From positions 124,001 through 188,000 of the forward strand of contig NC_009515.1 in the NCBI RefSeq assembly GCF_000016525.1: 64,000 nucleotides of DNA. Reading direction: 5' to 3'. Positions 57,081-64,000 of the stretch are shown here, piece after piece. The stretch is from Methanobrevibacter smithii ATCC 35061. Its GTDB lineage: Archaea > Methanobacteriota > Methanobacteria > Methanobacteriales > Methanobacteriaceae. A model generated the notes under the pieces. That model saw only the letters and a list, made by a program, of their open reading frames with translations, did no database searches and was not told the DNA's origin. Numbering within the stretch: position 1 is the first letter of the stretch; every line of letters begins with the position of its first letter. Made by a program: the position numbers and the translations under genes.

Positions 57081-57491
57081 TTATTTTATATAATGAAACA
57101 CACAGCTATCGCAGACAGGTTCTTCATAAGTATCTTTAGGGATAGTGACAGCAGGATCTACCATAACAGTTATTGAAAATGTTTCTTCAGGATTATGTGT
57201 TACATTTTTAGAAATCGGCAGCATTCCCCTGTAGTTTACAGGAATATATCCTGTCTGACTGATATTGTAATAGATTCTTTCACCGGAAGTTAAGGAATCA
57301 AAAAACTCGTTAACCTCTTTTAGCTGTTTAGGATTTATAGTAAATGTTATACCCATCAAATGATCTTGCCTTTGTTTAATCTTTACATATTTAACATTAG
57401 CTGCCAATACTTTCTGATTATCTGTTACAAAGGTTACATATTCATCCAAGTTTATGTTTTCTTTTTCAACAATCTCCTTTAATTGAGTCAT
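57081..57491 (-). CDS. Hypothetical protein, paralogue of the downstream gene, 136 aa
   Basis: The ATG at 57491 (MTQLKEIVEKEN) follows GGAGG at the right distance; the ATG at 57506 precedes that site. The domain shows YVTFVTDNQKVLAANVKYVKI, LKEVNEFFDSLTSGERIYYN and SQTGYIPVNYRGMLP. The end has a Cys pair in EPVCDSCVFHY, absent from its paralogue. Function is unknown; the paired cysteines could bind metal. It is the first gene of a leftward operon with its paralogue and the decayed flavoprotein. Confidence 0.6.
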   Translation of the reverse strand: MTQLKEIVEKENINLDEYVTFVTDNQKVLAANVKYVKIKQRQDHLMGITFTINPKQLKEVNEFFDSLTSGERIYYNISQTGYIPVNYRGMLPISKNVTHNPEETFSITVMVDPAVTIPKDTYEEPVCDSCVFHYIK

Positions 57492-57556
57492 AACTGAAAC
57501 CTCCATGAAATTTAATGAAATAACATGCTCATTGGATGACTTTATTAAATAACTTA

Positions 57557-57599
57557 TTTATAAATGTAACGATTTATTAGGTATGCCAAAATATTGGCA
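57557..57599 (-). promoter_or_regulatory. TATA box and palindrome upstream of the paralogue operon
   Basis: TGCCAA-AATA-TTGGCA (57584-57599) is a palindrome with 6-bp arms located 18 bp upstream of the TATA box ATTTATAAA (57557-57565, minus strand). It is a candidate operator. The rest of the gap 57492-57737 holds only the rpl37e terminator. Confidence 0.45.
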
Positions 57600-57703
57600 A
57601 ATATCAAAAATTACGCAATATCTTCAATTGAATCAAAAAACAGGAAAAATCCAATAAAACAGCTGAATAAGTTTTTATAAAAATAGAAAAAATAGAATTG
57701 ATG

Positions 57704-57723
57704 AAGATTAAATAAATAATCTT
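57704..57723 (-). terminator. Terminator of the lsm-rpl37e operon
   Basis: AAGATTA (57704-57710) and TAATCTT (57717-57723) pair perfectly, and the minus strand beyond is T-rich. Confidence 0.6.
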
Positions 57724-57737
57724 CCGCTTTTACCAAC

Positions 57738-57926
57738 TTAAACTAATCTTTTTCTAGTGGTTGGTTTTTTGTTTTGCCAGCTGTATCTTCTAATCCTTTT
57801 AGATTTACCGAATCCACAGGAAGCACAAACTTTTTTATGAATGTGGTAAGTGTTTCTTCCACATCTTCTGCATCTTATATGGGTCTTTTTATTCTTTTTA
57901 CCCATTGATGGAGTACCTTTTGACAC
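57738..57926 (-). CDS. rpl37e: Large subunit ribosomal protein L37e
   Basis: The 62-residue protein starts [20 protein letters not shown] and has the zinc ribbon CRRCG and CASCG of L37e, followed by a basic RNA-binding tail. It starts at a GTG (57926) with a strong GGAGGTG site. Archaeal genomes commonly pair it with the LSm gene, which lies 58 bp upstream here. Confidence 0.96.
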   Translation of the reverse strand: MSKGTPSMGKKNKKTHIRCRRCGRNTYHIHKKVCASCGFGKSKRIRRYSWQNKKPTTRKRLV

Positions 57927-57984
57927 TGATACACCTCCTAATTAATCAGTTCGTTTATTACAAATATTAGAATTAAAATAGTAC

Positions 57985-58739
<755 letters not shown>

Positions 58740-59222
58740 ATGACTATAAAAGTTAAAAAAAGAAACTTTCTGAAAAAAAAGAAAATTAAAGAAATCAAAA
58801 AAGAATTGGGAGAATATGGTGAACTGCTCCAAAATAAGAAAAATGTGGAAATACTTGAAGCCGAACCTGATTCATTTATTTTAGTTGATGGTGAACCTTA
58901 CATCATATTAATTGATGAAAAGCCATTTCCAACCTTAAAAGCTGCACTGGCTAATGAAATCCATGGAAAAAAAGTAACAGTGGACATGGGTGCAATTCGC
59001 TTTGTAAGTAATGGTGCCGATATTATGAGTCCTGGAATTGTAGCTGCTGATGAGAATATAAATCCTGAAGATATTGTTCTAATCATTGATGAAACACATG
59101 GAAAACCATTAGCTATTGGAATAAGCTTAATTACTGGAGAAGAAATGGTTGAAAATGATTCTGGTAAAGCTATTGAAACAAAACATTATGTTGGAGACGA
59201 CATTTGGAACTTTGAATTATAA
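58740..59222 (+). CDS. PUA-domain RNA-binding protein (MCT-1-like, DUF1947)
   Basis: The 160-residue protein has a basic N-terminal part (KVKKRNFLKKKKIKEIKKEL), a small alpha-beta domain with LVDGEPYIILIDEKPFPTL, and a C-terminal PUA domain (about residues 78-150) with VTVDMGAIRFVSNGADIMSPGIV and GKPLAIGISLITGEEM. The plan is that of archaeal DUF1947-PUA proteins, relatives of MCTS1, which binds the ribosome in translation reinitiation. arfB follows after 13 bp. Confidence 0.87.
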   Translation: MTIKVKKRNFLKKKKIKEIKKELGEYGELLQNKKNVEILEAEPDSFILVDGEPYIILIDEKPFPTLKAALANEIHGKKVTVDMGAIRFVSNGADIMSPGIVAADENINPEDIVLIIDETHGKPLAIGISLITGEEMVENDSGKAIETKHYVGDDIWNFEL

Positions 59223-59235
59223 TTTGGTGATTTAA

Positions 59236-59928
59236 ATGGCAGAATTAAGATACAGAGCAGGAAAAATTAAAAATCCAAGAGTTCACAAAATCGGAGTGAT
59301 AGCTCTTGGGTCACATCTGGAAAATCACGGTCCTGCATTACCTATAGATACTGATGCCAAAATCGGTGCACACATTGCATTTCAGGCATCACTTGAAAGC
59401 GGAGCTAAATTTTTAGGAATAGTATTTCCTGCTTATGAATTAGATGAAATAGATCATGGAGTGCATGTTTCTTTAGATGAATTAAAGGCAAATGTAATCA
59501 GCACCCTTAATTCTGCGAAAAAATATCTGGATATTGAAAAAGTGGTTATTGTAAATTCACACGGGGGAAATATTCCTCTGATGACTGAACTCTATGACAT
59601 TGAAGACAAAACAGATCTGACTATTATCTTTAATAACAAGATTATTTCAACAGAAGGTCCTCACGGAGGCAGCGGTGAGCTTTCAATGGCAAAGGTTTTG
59701 GGAATAATTAACGAAGCTGAAATTGAAAACCAGACAGATTTAAGTAAATATGAAGAAGTTGGTCTATATGGTTTTAAACAAGCTCGTGAAAATGATCCTA
59801 ACATTGAAGAAGGTGCAAGAGATGTTGAAGAAAACGGAGTTTATGTTGATGAAGTCTATGGAAAACAACTCTTTGATTTAGCTATTAACTCTGTTGTATT
59901 TGATATTGAAAAGCTTTTAGATTTTTAA
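59236..59928 (+). CDS. arfB: 2-amino-5-formylamino-6-ribosylaminopyrimidinone 5'-monophosphate deformylase
   Basis: ArfB removes formate in the second step of archaeal riboflavin and F420 synthesis from GTP. The 230-residue protein is in the creatininase family. GSHLENHGPALPIDTD carries metal residues Glu, His and Asp, DEIDHGVHVSLDEL follows, and IVNSHGGN and STEGPHGGSGELSMAKV hold the later ligands. Length matches. GGTGATTT precedes the ATG. Confidence 0.92.
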   Translation: MAELRYRAGKIKNPRVHKIGVIALGSHLENHGPALPIDTDAKIGAHIAFQASLESGAKFLGIVFPAYELDEIDHGVHVSLDELKANVISTLNSAKKYLDIEKVVIVNSHGGNIPLMTELYDIEDKTDLTIIFNNKIISTEGPHGGSGELSMAKVLGIINEAEIENQTDLSKYEEVGLYGFKQARENDPNIEEGARDVEENGVYVDEVYGKQLFDLAINSVVFDIEKLLDF

Positions 59929-59941
59929 AAAAAAATAAAAT

Positions 59942-60310
59942 TTAAGGAGTTCTTCCTGCACCACCCTCCTCAGTTCCAGAAGTACCTCCACTTGAATCAT
60001 CGTGAGTACCTCCGTCAGGATTATGTTCAGGAGTGCTTGGAGAATCATGATTATATCCGGAATCCTGACTTTGAGATGAAGTTGATTCAGAACCACTTGA
60101 TGAAGAATAGCTGTAATCATTTCCGGAATCGTCAGCTGATGAATCACTTACAGAAACATCATCAGTACTGTTATCTGATGAATTCAGCAAATCTGTTTCA
60201 TTTGGTAAAATGTTTATTTCTCCAGTCATAGCTGCAAAAACACTAGCTATACAAAATGCTCCAACAGCTATTACAAAAACCACCAATAATGTAGCTGATT
60301 TACTTGACAA
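59942..60310 (-). CDS. Ser/Gly/Asp-rich membrane-anchored extracellular protein, 122 aa
   Basis: An N-terminal helix (ATLLVVFVIAVGAFCIASVFA) precedes a low-complexity tail rich in Ser, Asp and Gly, for example SYSSSSGSESTSSQSQDSG, ending EEGGAGRTP. It is likely a surface-exposed, perhaps glycosylated spacer protein. No domain is recognised. Similar short proteins are frequent in Methanobrevibacter. The stop lies 13 bp from the convergent arfB stop. Confidence 0.55.
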   Translation of the reverse strand: MSSKSATLLVVFVIAVGAFCIASVFAAMTGEINILPNETDLLNSSDNSTDDVSVSDSSADDSGNDYSYSSSSGSESTSSQSQDSGYNHDSPSTPEHNPDGGTHDDSSGGTSGTEEGGAGRTP

Positions 60311-60383
60311 AATACCACCTTAATATTGTTAATTTAATTAACTTAAATTATGTCTGCAAGAATATATAAAAGTATTTGATATT

Positions 60384-60986
60384 ATGAAAACTATTGAAAA
60401 AGCTGTTCAAAGTGAAATAAATATTAAAAAATCCCAGTTTATCTGCTCTTTATTTCCAACCAAAAGCAAAAAGGAAAGCAAAGAGATTATTCAGAAGTTA
60501 AATCAGCAGTATCATGATGCCACCCATAACTGTACAGCATATATTACAAATGACGGTGAGGGATATGACGACAACGGCGAACCTGGCGGAACTGCAGGCA
60601 AACCTATGATTAATGCATTAAGGAAAAATGATTTGCATAATGTTACAGCAGTTGTTACAAGATATTTTGGAGGAATCAAACTTGGAGCTGGAGGTTTGGT
60701 TCGTGCATACAGCAAATCAGTTCTTGAAGCTATTGAAGCTAGTGAAATAATTGAAGTTGAATATTATGATGTTTACAATATTACATTTGATTATTCTGAT
60801 TTAAAGGATATTGAAAGAGAAATCAGAAACAGCAAATTAACAATCATTCAAAAAGATTTTGGTGAAAAAATTAGCTATGATTTAGTTTCCAAAAACAATA
60901 AGAATATAAAAGAAATATTTGAAAAATTCCACAATAAGATTAAGGTTAATTTTAAAAATAAGCAGGTTTTAAAAAAGATAAAATGA
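60384..60986 (+). CDS. YigZ/IMPACT family protein
   Basis: The 200-residue protein has the UPF0029 N-terminal domain: KSQFICSLFPTKSKKE, DATHNCTAYI, the signature DDGEP-like DDNGEPGGTAGKPM, then VTRYFGGIKLGAGGLVRAY and SKSVLEAIEAS. A C-terminal ferredoxin-like DUF1949 domain follows. Eukaryotic IMPACT regulates Gcn2; the role of prokaryotic members in translation or nucleotide binding is unresolved. It has its own promoter. Confidence 0.9.
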   Translation: MKTIEKAVQSEINIKKSQFICSLFPTKSKKESKEIIQKLNQQYHDATHNCTAYITNDGEGYDDNGEPGGTAGKPMINALRKNDLHNVTAVVTRYFGGIKLGAGGLVRAYSKSVLEAIEASEIIEVEYYDVYNITFDYSDLKDIEREIRNSKLTIIQKDFGEKISYDLVSKNNKNIKEIFEKFHNKIKVNFKNKQVLKKIK

Positions 60987-61010
60987 AGAATAAATAATTA
61001 TTGTTCTTCA
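60984..61010. terminator. Hairpin between the YigZ gene and rubredoxin
   Basis: TGAAGAA (60984-60990) and TTCTTCA (61004-61010) pair perfectly and span both convergent stop codons. Confidence 0.45.
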
Positions 61011-61117
61011 AATTGGTCTTTTCCTACACCACAAAGAGGACATACCCAGTCATCAGGTAAGTCTTCAAAATCGTCGCCTTCGTAAACATATCCACATACT
61101 TTACATACATAAGCCAT
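60998..61117 (-). CDS. Very short rubredoxin, 39 aa
   Basis: Translation from the ATG at 61117 gives [20 protein letters not shown] followed by [15 protein letters not shown]. The two CxxCG knuckles bind one iron. It lacks the loop of about 13 residues between them found in ordinary rubredoxins, like the rubredoxin tail of rubrerythrin. GGAGGAG lies before the ATG. It is probably an electron carrier to oxygen- or peroxide-reducing enzymes. A standard rubredoxin gene lies 47 bp upstream on the same strand. Confidence 0.85.
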   Translation of the reverse strand: MAYVCKVCGYVYEGDDFEDLPDDWVCPLCGVGKDQFEEQ

Positions 61118-61164
61118 AATAACTCCTCCTTAAATAATTTAGAATCAATTTCTTTTGTCCAAAC

Positions 61165-61323
61165 CTACAACTGTTTAAACAAAGCTTTGCCGGCACCACA
61201 TCTTGGGCATTTAAAGTCATCAGGTAAATCTTCAAATTCTGTACCTGCTTCAATGCCTTTTTCTGGTATGCCTTTTTCACTGTCGTAAATATATCCACAT
61301 ACACTACATTTCCATTTAGACAT
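61165..61323 (-). CDS. Rubredoxin, 52 aa
   Basis: From the ATG at 61323 the frame reads MSKWKCSVCGYIYDSEKG, then GIEAGTEFEDLPDDFKCP and RCGAGKALFKQL. This is a full-length rubredoxin with both CxxCG iron sites, the YIYD strand and the FEDLPDDFKCP block. AAGGAG precedes the ATG. It supplies single electrons in the cytoplasm, often to oxygen-defence proteins in methanogens. It is cotranscribed with the 39-residue form. Confidence 0.93.
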   Translation of the reverse strand: MSKWKCSVCGYIYDSEKGIPEKGIEAGTEFEDLPDDFKCPRCGAGKALFKQL

Positions 61324-61434
61324 AATATCTCCTTTCTAAAATTTATTCCTATTTAAATTATTTAATTTAAACAATTATTTATCTTATTAAAACTAGTATA
61401 TAATCCTTTCGAAATTTGTTCGAAAATATGCAAA

Positions 61435-62049
61435 CTATAATTTGTTTGGAACTTTCAAATGGTCAGGAAGAGGCTTGATTCTTGCAGGAGTTCCAATAGC
61501 CAAATAAAACGGAGGAACACTGTGAATAACAATGGCTCCTGCAGCTACAATAGATCCCTCACCGATTTCAACATTGGATAAAAATGTAGTGTTGCCACCA
61601 ATAGAAGCTCCCCTTCTTATTTTAGGCCCCTGCAATTCATAATTAATTCTTACAGGATACTTATCATTAGTAAAACAGGCACAAGGTCCGATAAAAACAT
61701 TATCTTCAATTACTGAATTGGTAGGAATATAAACATTAGACTGAATGCTGACGTCATTTCCGATTATAACCTCACCTTCAATTACAGTGTTTGTTCCGAT
61801 TAAAACATCATCCCCAATATTTGTATTCTCACGAATAACAACATTATGACCTGTTCTGAAATTATCCCCAATTACAACATCATTATAGATAATTGAATTG
61901 GAACGAATTGTATGATTTCTTCCAATAACCGGAGGTCTGGAGTCCGGAGAATATTCTACACCGAATCTTATATTGTCCTCAGGTAGAAAGGTAGGTGTTT
62001 CTACATTTTTTACTCGATTATCACCCAATCCTCCTAAAAACTTAACCAT
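61435..62049 (-). CDS. Left-handed beta-helix (hexapeptide) acyltransferase
   Basis: The 204-residue protein has about nine hexapeptide turns, such as [26 protein letters not shown] and NVFIGP, which build the left-handed beta-helix. The C-terminal block is [20 protein letters not shown] and GTPARI, typical of WbbJ-like O- or N-acetyltransferases. It probably acylates a nucleotide sugar in surface glycan synthesis. No sugar genes are adjacent, so the substrate is unknown. Confidence 0.85.
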   Translation of the reverse strand: MVKFLGGLGDNRVKNVETPTFLPEDNIRFGVEYSPDSRPPVIGRNHTIRSNSIIYNDVVIGDNFRTGHNVVIRENTNIGDDVLIGTNTVIEGEVIIGNDVSIQSNVYIPTNSVIEDNVFIGPCACFTNDKYPVRINYELQGPKIRRGASIGGNTTFLSNVEIGEGSIVAAGAIVIHSVPPFYLAIGTPARIKPLPDHLKVPNKL

Positions 62050-62158
62050 TTTATCGCACCTTCATTTAATTTAAAAATATGATATCTGTTAAACTATATT
62101 TAATAATATCTTAGTATATATTATTTACTAGACAATCAAGAAAAATATTGCAAATTTG

Positions 62159-63190
62159 GTGAAAAACTTGTATACTAAAGAAAAACTGACAGAAGAAATA
62201 AATCAGGTAAGAAAACAGATAGGTCATGAAGAGCTTGAAATCCATATTGAAGACATTTACTACAACGAAAAGGAAAACGAATTATGGATAATAACCCAGG
62301 ACAGACCTGACAAATCTGCAATTATCGGAAAAGGCGGATGGGTAGTTGGAAAGCTAAGAGAAAAATTAAAAATAAACAGCATCCATGTGGAAAGCTACGG
62401 AGATTACCTGACCAAGGAATACAAACTTAAACTTTCCAAAAAAACATTGGATGAATTTAACTCTGATTTAACAGGAATCCAGAACCTGAAAAAAATTCTA
62501 AGCTCCAAATTAGAAAACATCTACAGCTTTGACTATAACAGCTATTTTGAAAGCAATGTATTTAAAGAATCTGAAAAAACAGAAGCAGTAGTTGCCCTGT
62601 CCGGTGGAGTTGACAGCAGTTTTTCATTAATTTTAGCAAAATACCTGGGATTCAATCCCACAGCGGTTACAATTGATCCGGGAACTATTATTTTACCAAA
62701 TCAGTATAAAAGAAACATCAAAAAATTAACTGACCAGCTGAATGCAGGTCATGAATATATAAAAGCAGATTACAGTGAAATAATCAGGGAATCCCTAAAC
62801 GGAAGATTCCATCCCTGCGGAAGATGCTCCAAACATACTGAAGAACTAATAAATCAATATGCAATAAACAATAATATCCCAATAGTCATATTTGGAGATA
62901 TGCTCTCAACAGGAACACAATGCATAACCCCGCAGGAAAAAGGCCTGTACCGCCTTAACTTACCTGCAAGTTTAGCTGTTGGAAAACAGGAAAACAAATC
63001 CCTAACACAGCAATTTGATTTGCAGTCATTTAGCGGATTCGGATGCCCTCTGTTATACGAAGTCCATAGAAAATACCCATATTTAAAAAAATACTCCATT
63101 CAAAGAATATTACGGGAAACAAGGTCTTCAGCTCTGGAAGTAGGGGAAGCTCTTGATTTGATATGGAGTTTCTACAATACAAAAGATTAA
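62159..63190 (+). CDS. KH-domain PP-loop ATPase (COG1365 type)
   Basis: The protein of about 343 residues joins an N-terminal KH-like RNA-binding segment (SAIIGKGGWVVGKLREKL, about residues 54-71) to a PP-loop ATPase domain (VVALSGGVDSSFSLILAKYL, motif near 149-154). Two further cysteine motifs, HPCGRCSKHTEE and GFGCPLLYE, resemble those of tRNA-thiolating enzymes. A role in RNA modification is a reasonable inference. Starts at GTG 62159 or TTG 62156 are both possible; no good ribosome binding site is seen and the TATA box is about 40 bp upstream. Confidence 0.8.
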   Translation: MKNLYTKEKLTEEINQVRKQIGHEELEIHIEDIYYNEKENELWIITQDRPDKSAIIGKGGWVVGKLREKLKINSIHVESYGDYLTKEYKLKLSKKTLDEFNSDLTGIQNLKKILSSKLENIYSFDYNSYFESNVFKESEKTEAVVALSGGVDSSFSLILAKYLGFNPTAVTIDPGTIILPNQYKRNIKKLTDQLNAGHEYIKADYSEIIRESLNGRFHPCGRCSKHTEELINQYAINNNIPIVIFGDMLSTGTQCITPQEKGLYRLNLPASLAVGKQENKSLTQQFDLQSFSGFGCPLLYEVHRKYPYLKKYSIQRILRETRSSALEVGEALDLIWSFYNTKD

Positions 63191-63210
63191 ATAGAGCATA
63201 GGTAAAATTA

Positions 63211-63432
63211 ATGAATATGTTATTTAAAATCTGCCCACGTTGTGGATCAAAAAAAGTAAAATGGATTATTCCTCAAAACTGGTCAACCTGGGAATGCTAT
63301 GACTGTGATTACACAGGTCCGATTATAGAAGGTAATGAGGAGTTATCTGAGGAAATACGTGAAGCCTATCTTGAATCACAAAAACATCCTCAAGAAAACA
63401 CAGATGAAGATGAAGAATTGGAAAAGGATTAA
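63211..63432 (+). CDS. Small zinc-ribbon protein, 73 aa
   Basis: The protein begins MNMLFKICPRCGSKKVKWII and has a second pair in WECYDCDYTGP, a four-cysteine zinc ribbon, followed by a strongly acidic tail (ENTDEDEELEKD). Such ribbons bind nucleic acid or protein; no function is assigned. AGGTAA lies before the ATG. It follows the PP-loop gene by 20 bp and may be coexpressed. Confidence 0.75.
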   Translation: MNMLFKICPRCGSKKVKWIIPQNWSTWECYDCDYTGPIIEGNEELSEEIREAYLESQKHPQENTDEDEELEKD

Positions 63433-63441
63433 ATTCCTTTT
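63422..63441. terminator. Hairpin between the zinc-ribbon gene and argH
   Basis: AAAAGGA (63422-63428) pairs with TCCTTTT (63435-63441) across both convergent stops, followed by T. Confidence 0.6.
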
Positions 63442-64000
63442 TTCTCAAATTCTTCATTTAAAAATTCTTTAATATTGTCTCTAGCTATTTCAACCATAGC
63501 AGGAGAAGGACCACCCGGAACAGTTCTCATTTTAACATTTTCTAAAGGATTTAAAGCTTTCTGAACCAAATCATCTTCAAGACCTAATTTTTCAAAACCA
63601 AGTTCTGAAGCTATATCATCAATATATTCTGATGTAATGTCTGCTTCTTTTAATCCGCTGGCAGTAGCTTCATTGACTATTCTGCCTACAATTTTATGAG
63701 CTGTCCTAAATGGAATCTGTTTTTCACGAACCATAATATCTGCCAAATCAGTAGCTGTAGCAAAATTAGTTCCGGCTAACTCCAAACATCTGTCTTCCTT
63801 AAATTTAACAGAAAGCAACATTTTTGTAACTATTGATAAAGTGTCTTGAGTTACTTTAACTGCATTCCATAAGTGAGGAGTGATTTCCTGCAAGTCTCTA
63901 TTATAGGTGTAAGGAATTGCTTTTAAAATAGTTAAAATAGTTACAAGTTCACCGTTGACAATTGTTGATTTTGCTCTTGCAAGTTCAGCAACATCAGGAT
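63429..64000 (-). CDS. argH: Argininosuccinate lyase, C-terminal part (start outside window)
   Basis: The open frame enters from the right edge as PDVAELARAKSTIVNGELVT and continues with YNRDLQEITPHLWNAVKVTQ, FATATDLADIMVREKQIPFR and TAHKIVGRIVNEA. This is the C-terminal region of ArgH, including the YNRDLQE stretch near the active site. The enzyme splits argininosuccinate to arginine and fumarate. The upstream two thirds, including the SSxMPxKxNP signature, lie outside the window. Confidence 0.93.
   Translation of the reverse strand, partial: PDVAELARAKSTIVNGELVTILTILKAIPYTYNRDLQEITPHLWNAVKVTQDTLSIVTKMLLSVKFKEDRCLELAGTNFATATDLADIMVREKQIPFRTAHKIVGRIVNEATASGLKEADITSEYIDDIASELGFEKLGLEDDLVQKALNPLENVKMRTVPGGPSPAMVEIARDNIKEFLNEEFEKKGI

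Overview
The window is a low-GC archaeal chromosome segment, most likely from a gut Methanobrevibacter (order Methanobacteriales). The evidence is the archaeal gene content: Tsr3, archaeal NMN adenylyltransferase, phosphopantoate-beta-alanine ligase, Dph6, LSm and L37e, ArfB of F420/riboflavin synthesis, and an F420 dehydrogenase beta homologue. The lineage hallmarks agree: adhesin-like giants with a beta-helix and DUF11 repeats, class III signal peptides, GGTGA-type ribosome binding sites and A+T-rich TATA promoters. The species cannot be fixed from the sequence alone. No rRNA or tRNA gene was seen.

Layout. 1-6.7 kb: rRNA modification (tsr3), NAD and molybdopterin functions (nadM, moaE-like, mop), trmO, a thioesterase, an M42 peptidase and a circularly permuted FrhB-type iron-sulfur flavoprotein. 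6.9-18 kb: an EFR1 flavodoxin-ferredoxin, a HEAT-repeat protein, an RNase H-like nuclease, coenzyme A synthesis (4-phosphopantoate-beta-alanine ligase plus a UPF0200 kinase-like protein), dph6, a pilin-like protein with its prepilin peptidase, and pyrG. 18-22.3 kb: an aldo/keto reductase-esterase operon and a MATE exporter, whose promoters carry the same pair of operators, with a small-membrane-protein cluster between them. 22.3-25.3 kb: apgM, hom, an ACT protein and a GatC-like protein in one operon. 25.3-42.6 kb: an island bounded by two inverted 33-bp hsdS fragments. It holds a broken hsdS, a surface-protein remnant, asnB, a CRISPR array of 44 repeats, a complete type I-B cas set (cas2-cas1-cas4-cas3-cas5-cas7-cas8b, with cas6 divergent) and a 770-residue adhesin. 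42.9-51.5 kb: one 2865-residue adhesin with about 17 tandem DUF11-type repeats and an LPNTG sorting signal, preceded by a C12 tract. 51.9-64 kb: metY and metX (facing each other), RNase III, a decayed EFR1 gene, a pair of unknown paralogues, rpl37e-lsm, a PUA protein, arfB, a YigZ protein, two rubredoxins too short for ordinary ORF calling, a hexapeptide transferase, a KH/PP-loop ATPase and the end of argH.

How parts work together. The cas genes and array form one adaptive immunity locus transcribed leftwards, with the leader between cas2 and the newest spacers. metY/metX and hom serve homoserine and methionine metabolism. The pilin and A24 peptidase are adjacent and are probably enzyme and substrate. 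The esterase/reductase operon and the MATE exporter look like one regulon controlled by paired TGTTG-N7-CAACA sites with identical 44-bp centre spacing.

The most unusual items are that shared dual operator, two candidate small RNAs built from a TATA box, two hairpins with related loops and a T-run, the permuted FrhB protein, the inverted hsdS repeats around the CRISPR island, and the C12 tract before the giant adhesin. All functional statements come from reading the sequence; no database search was possible.
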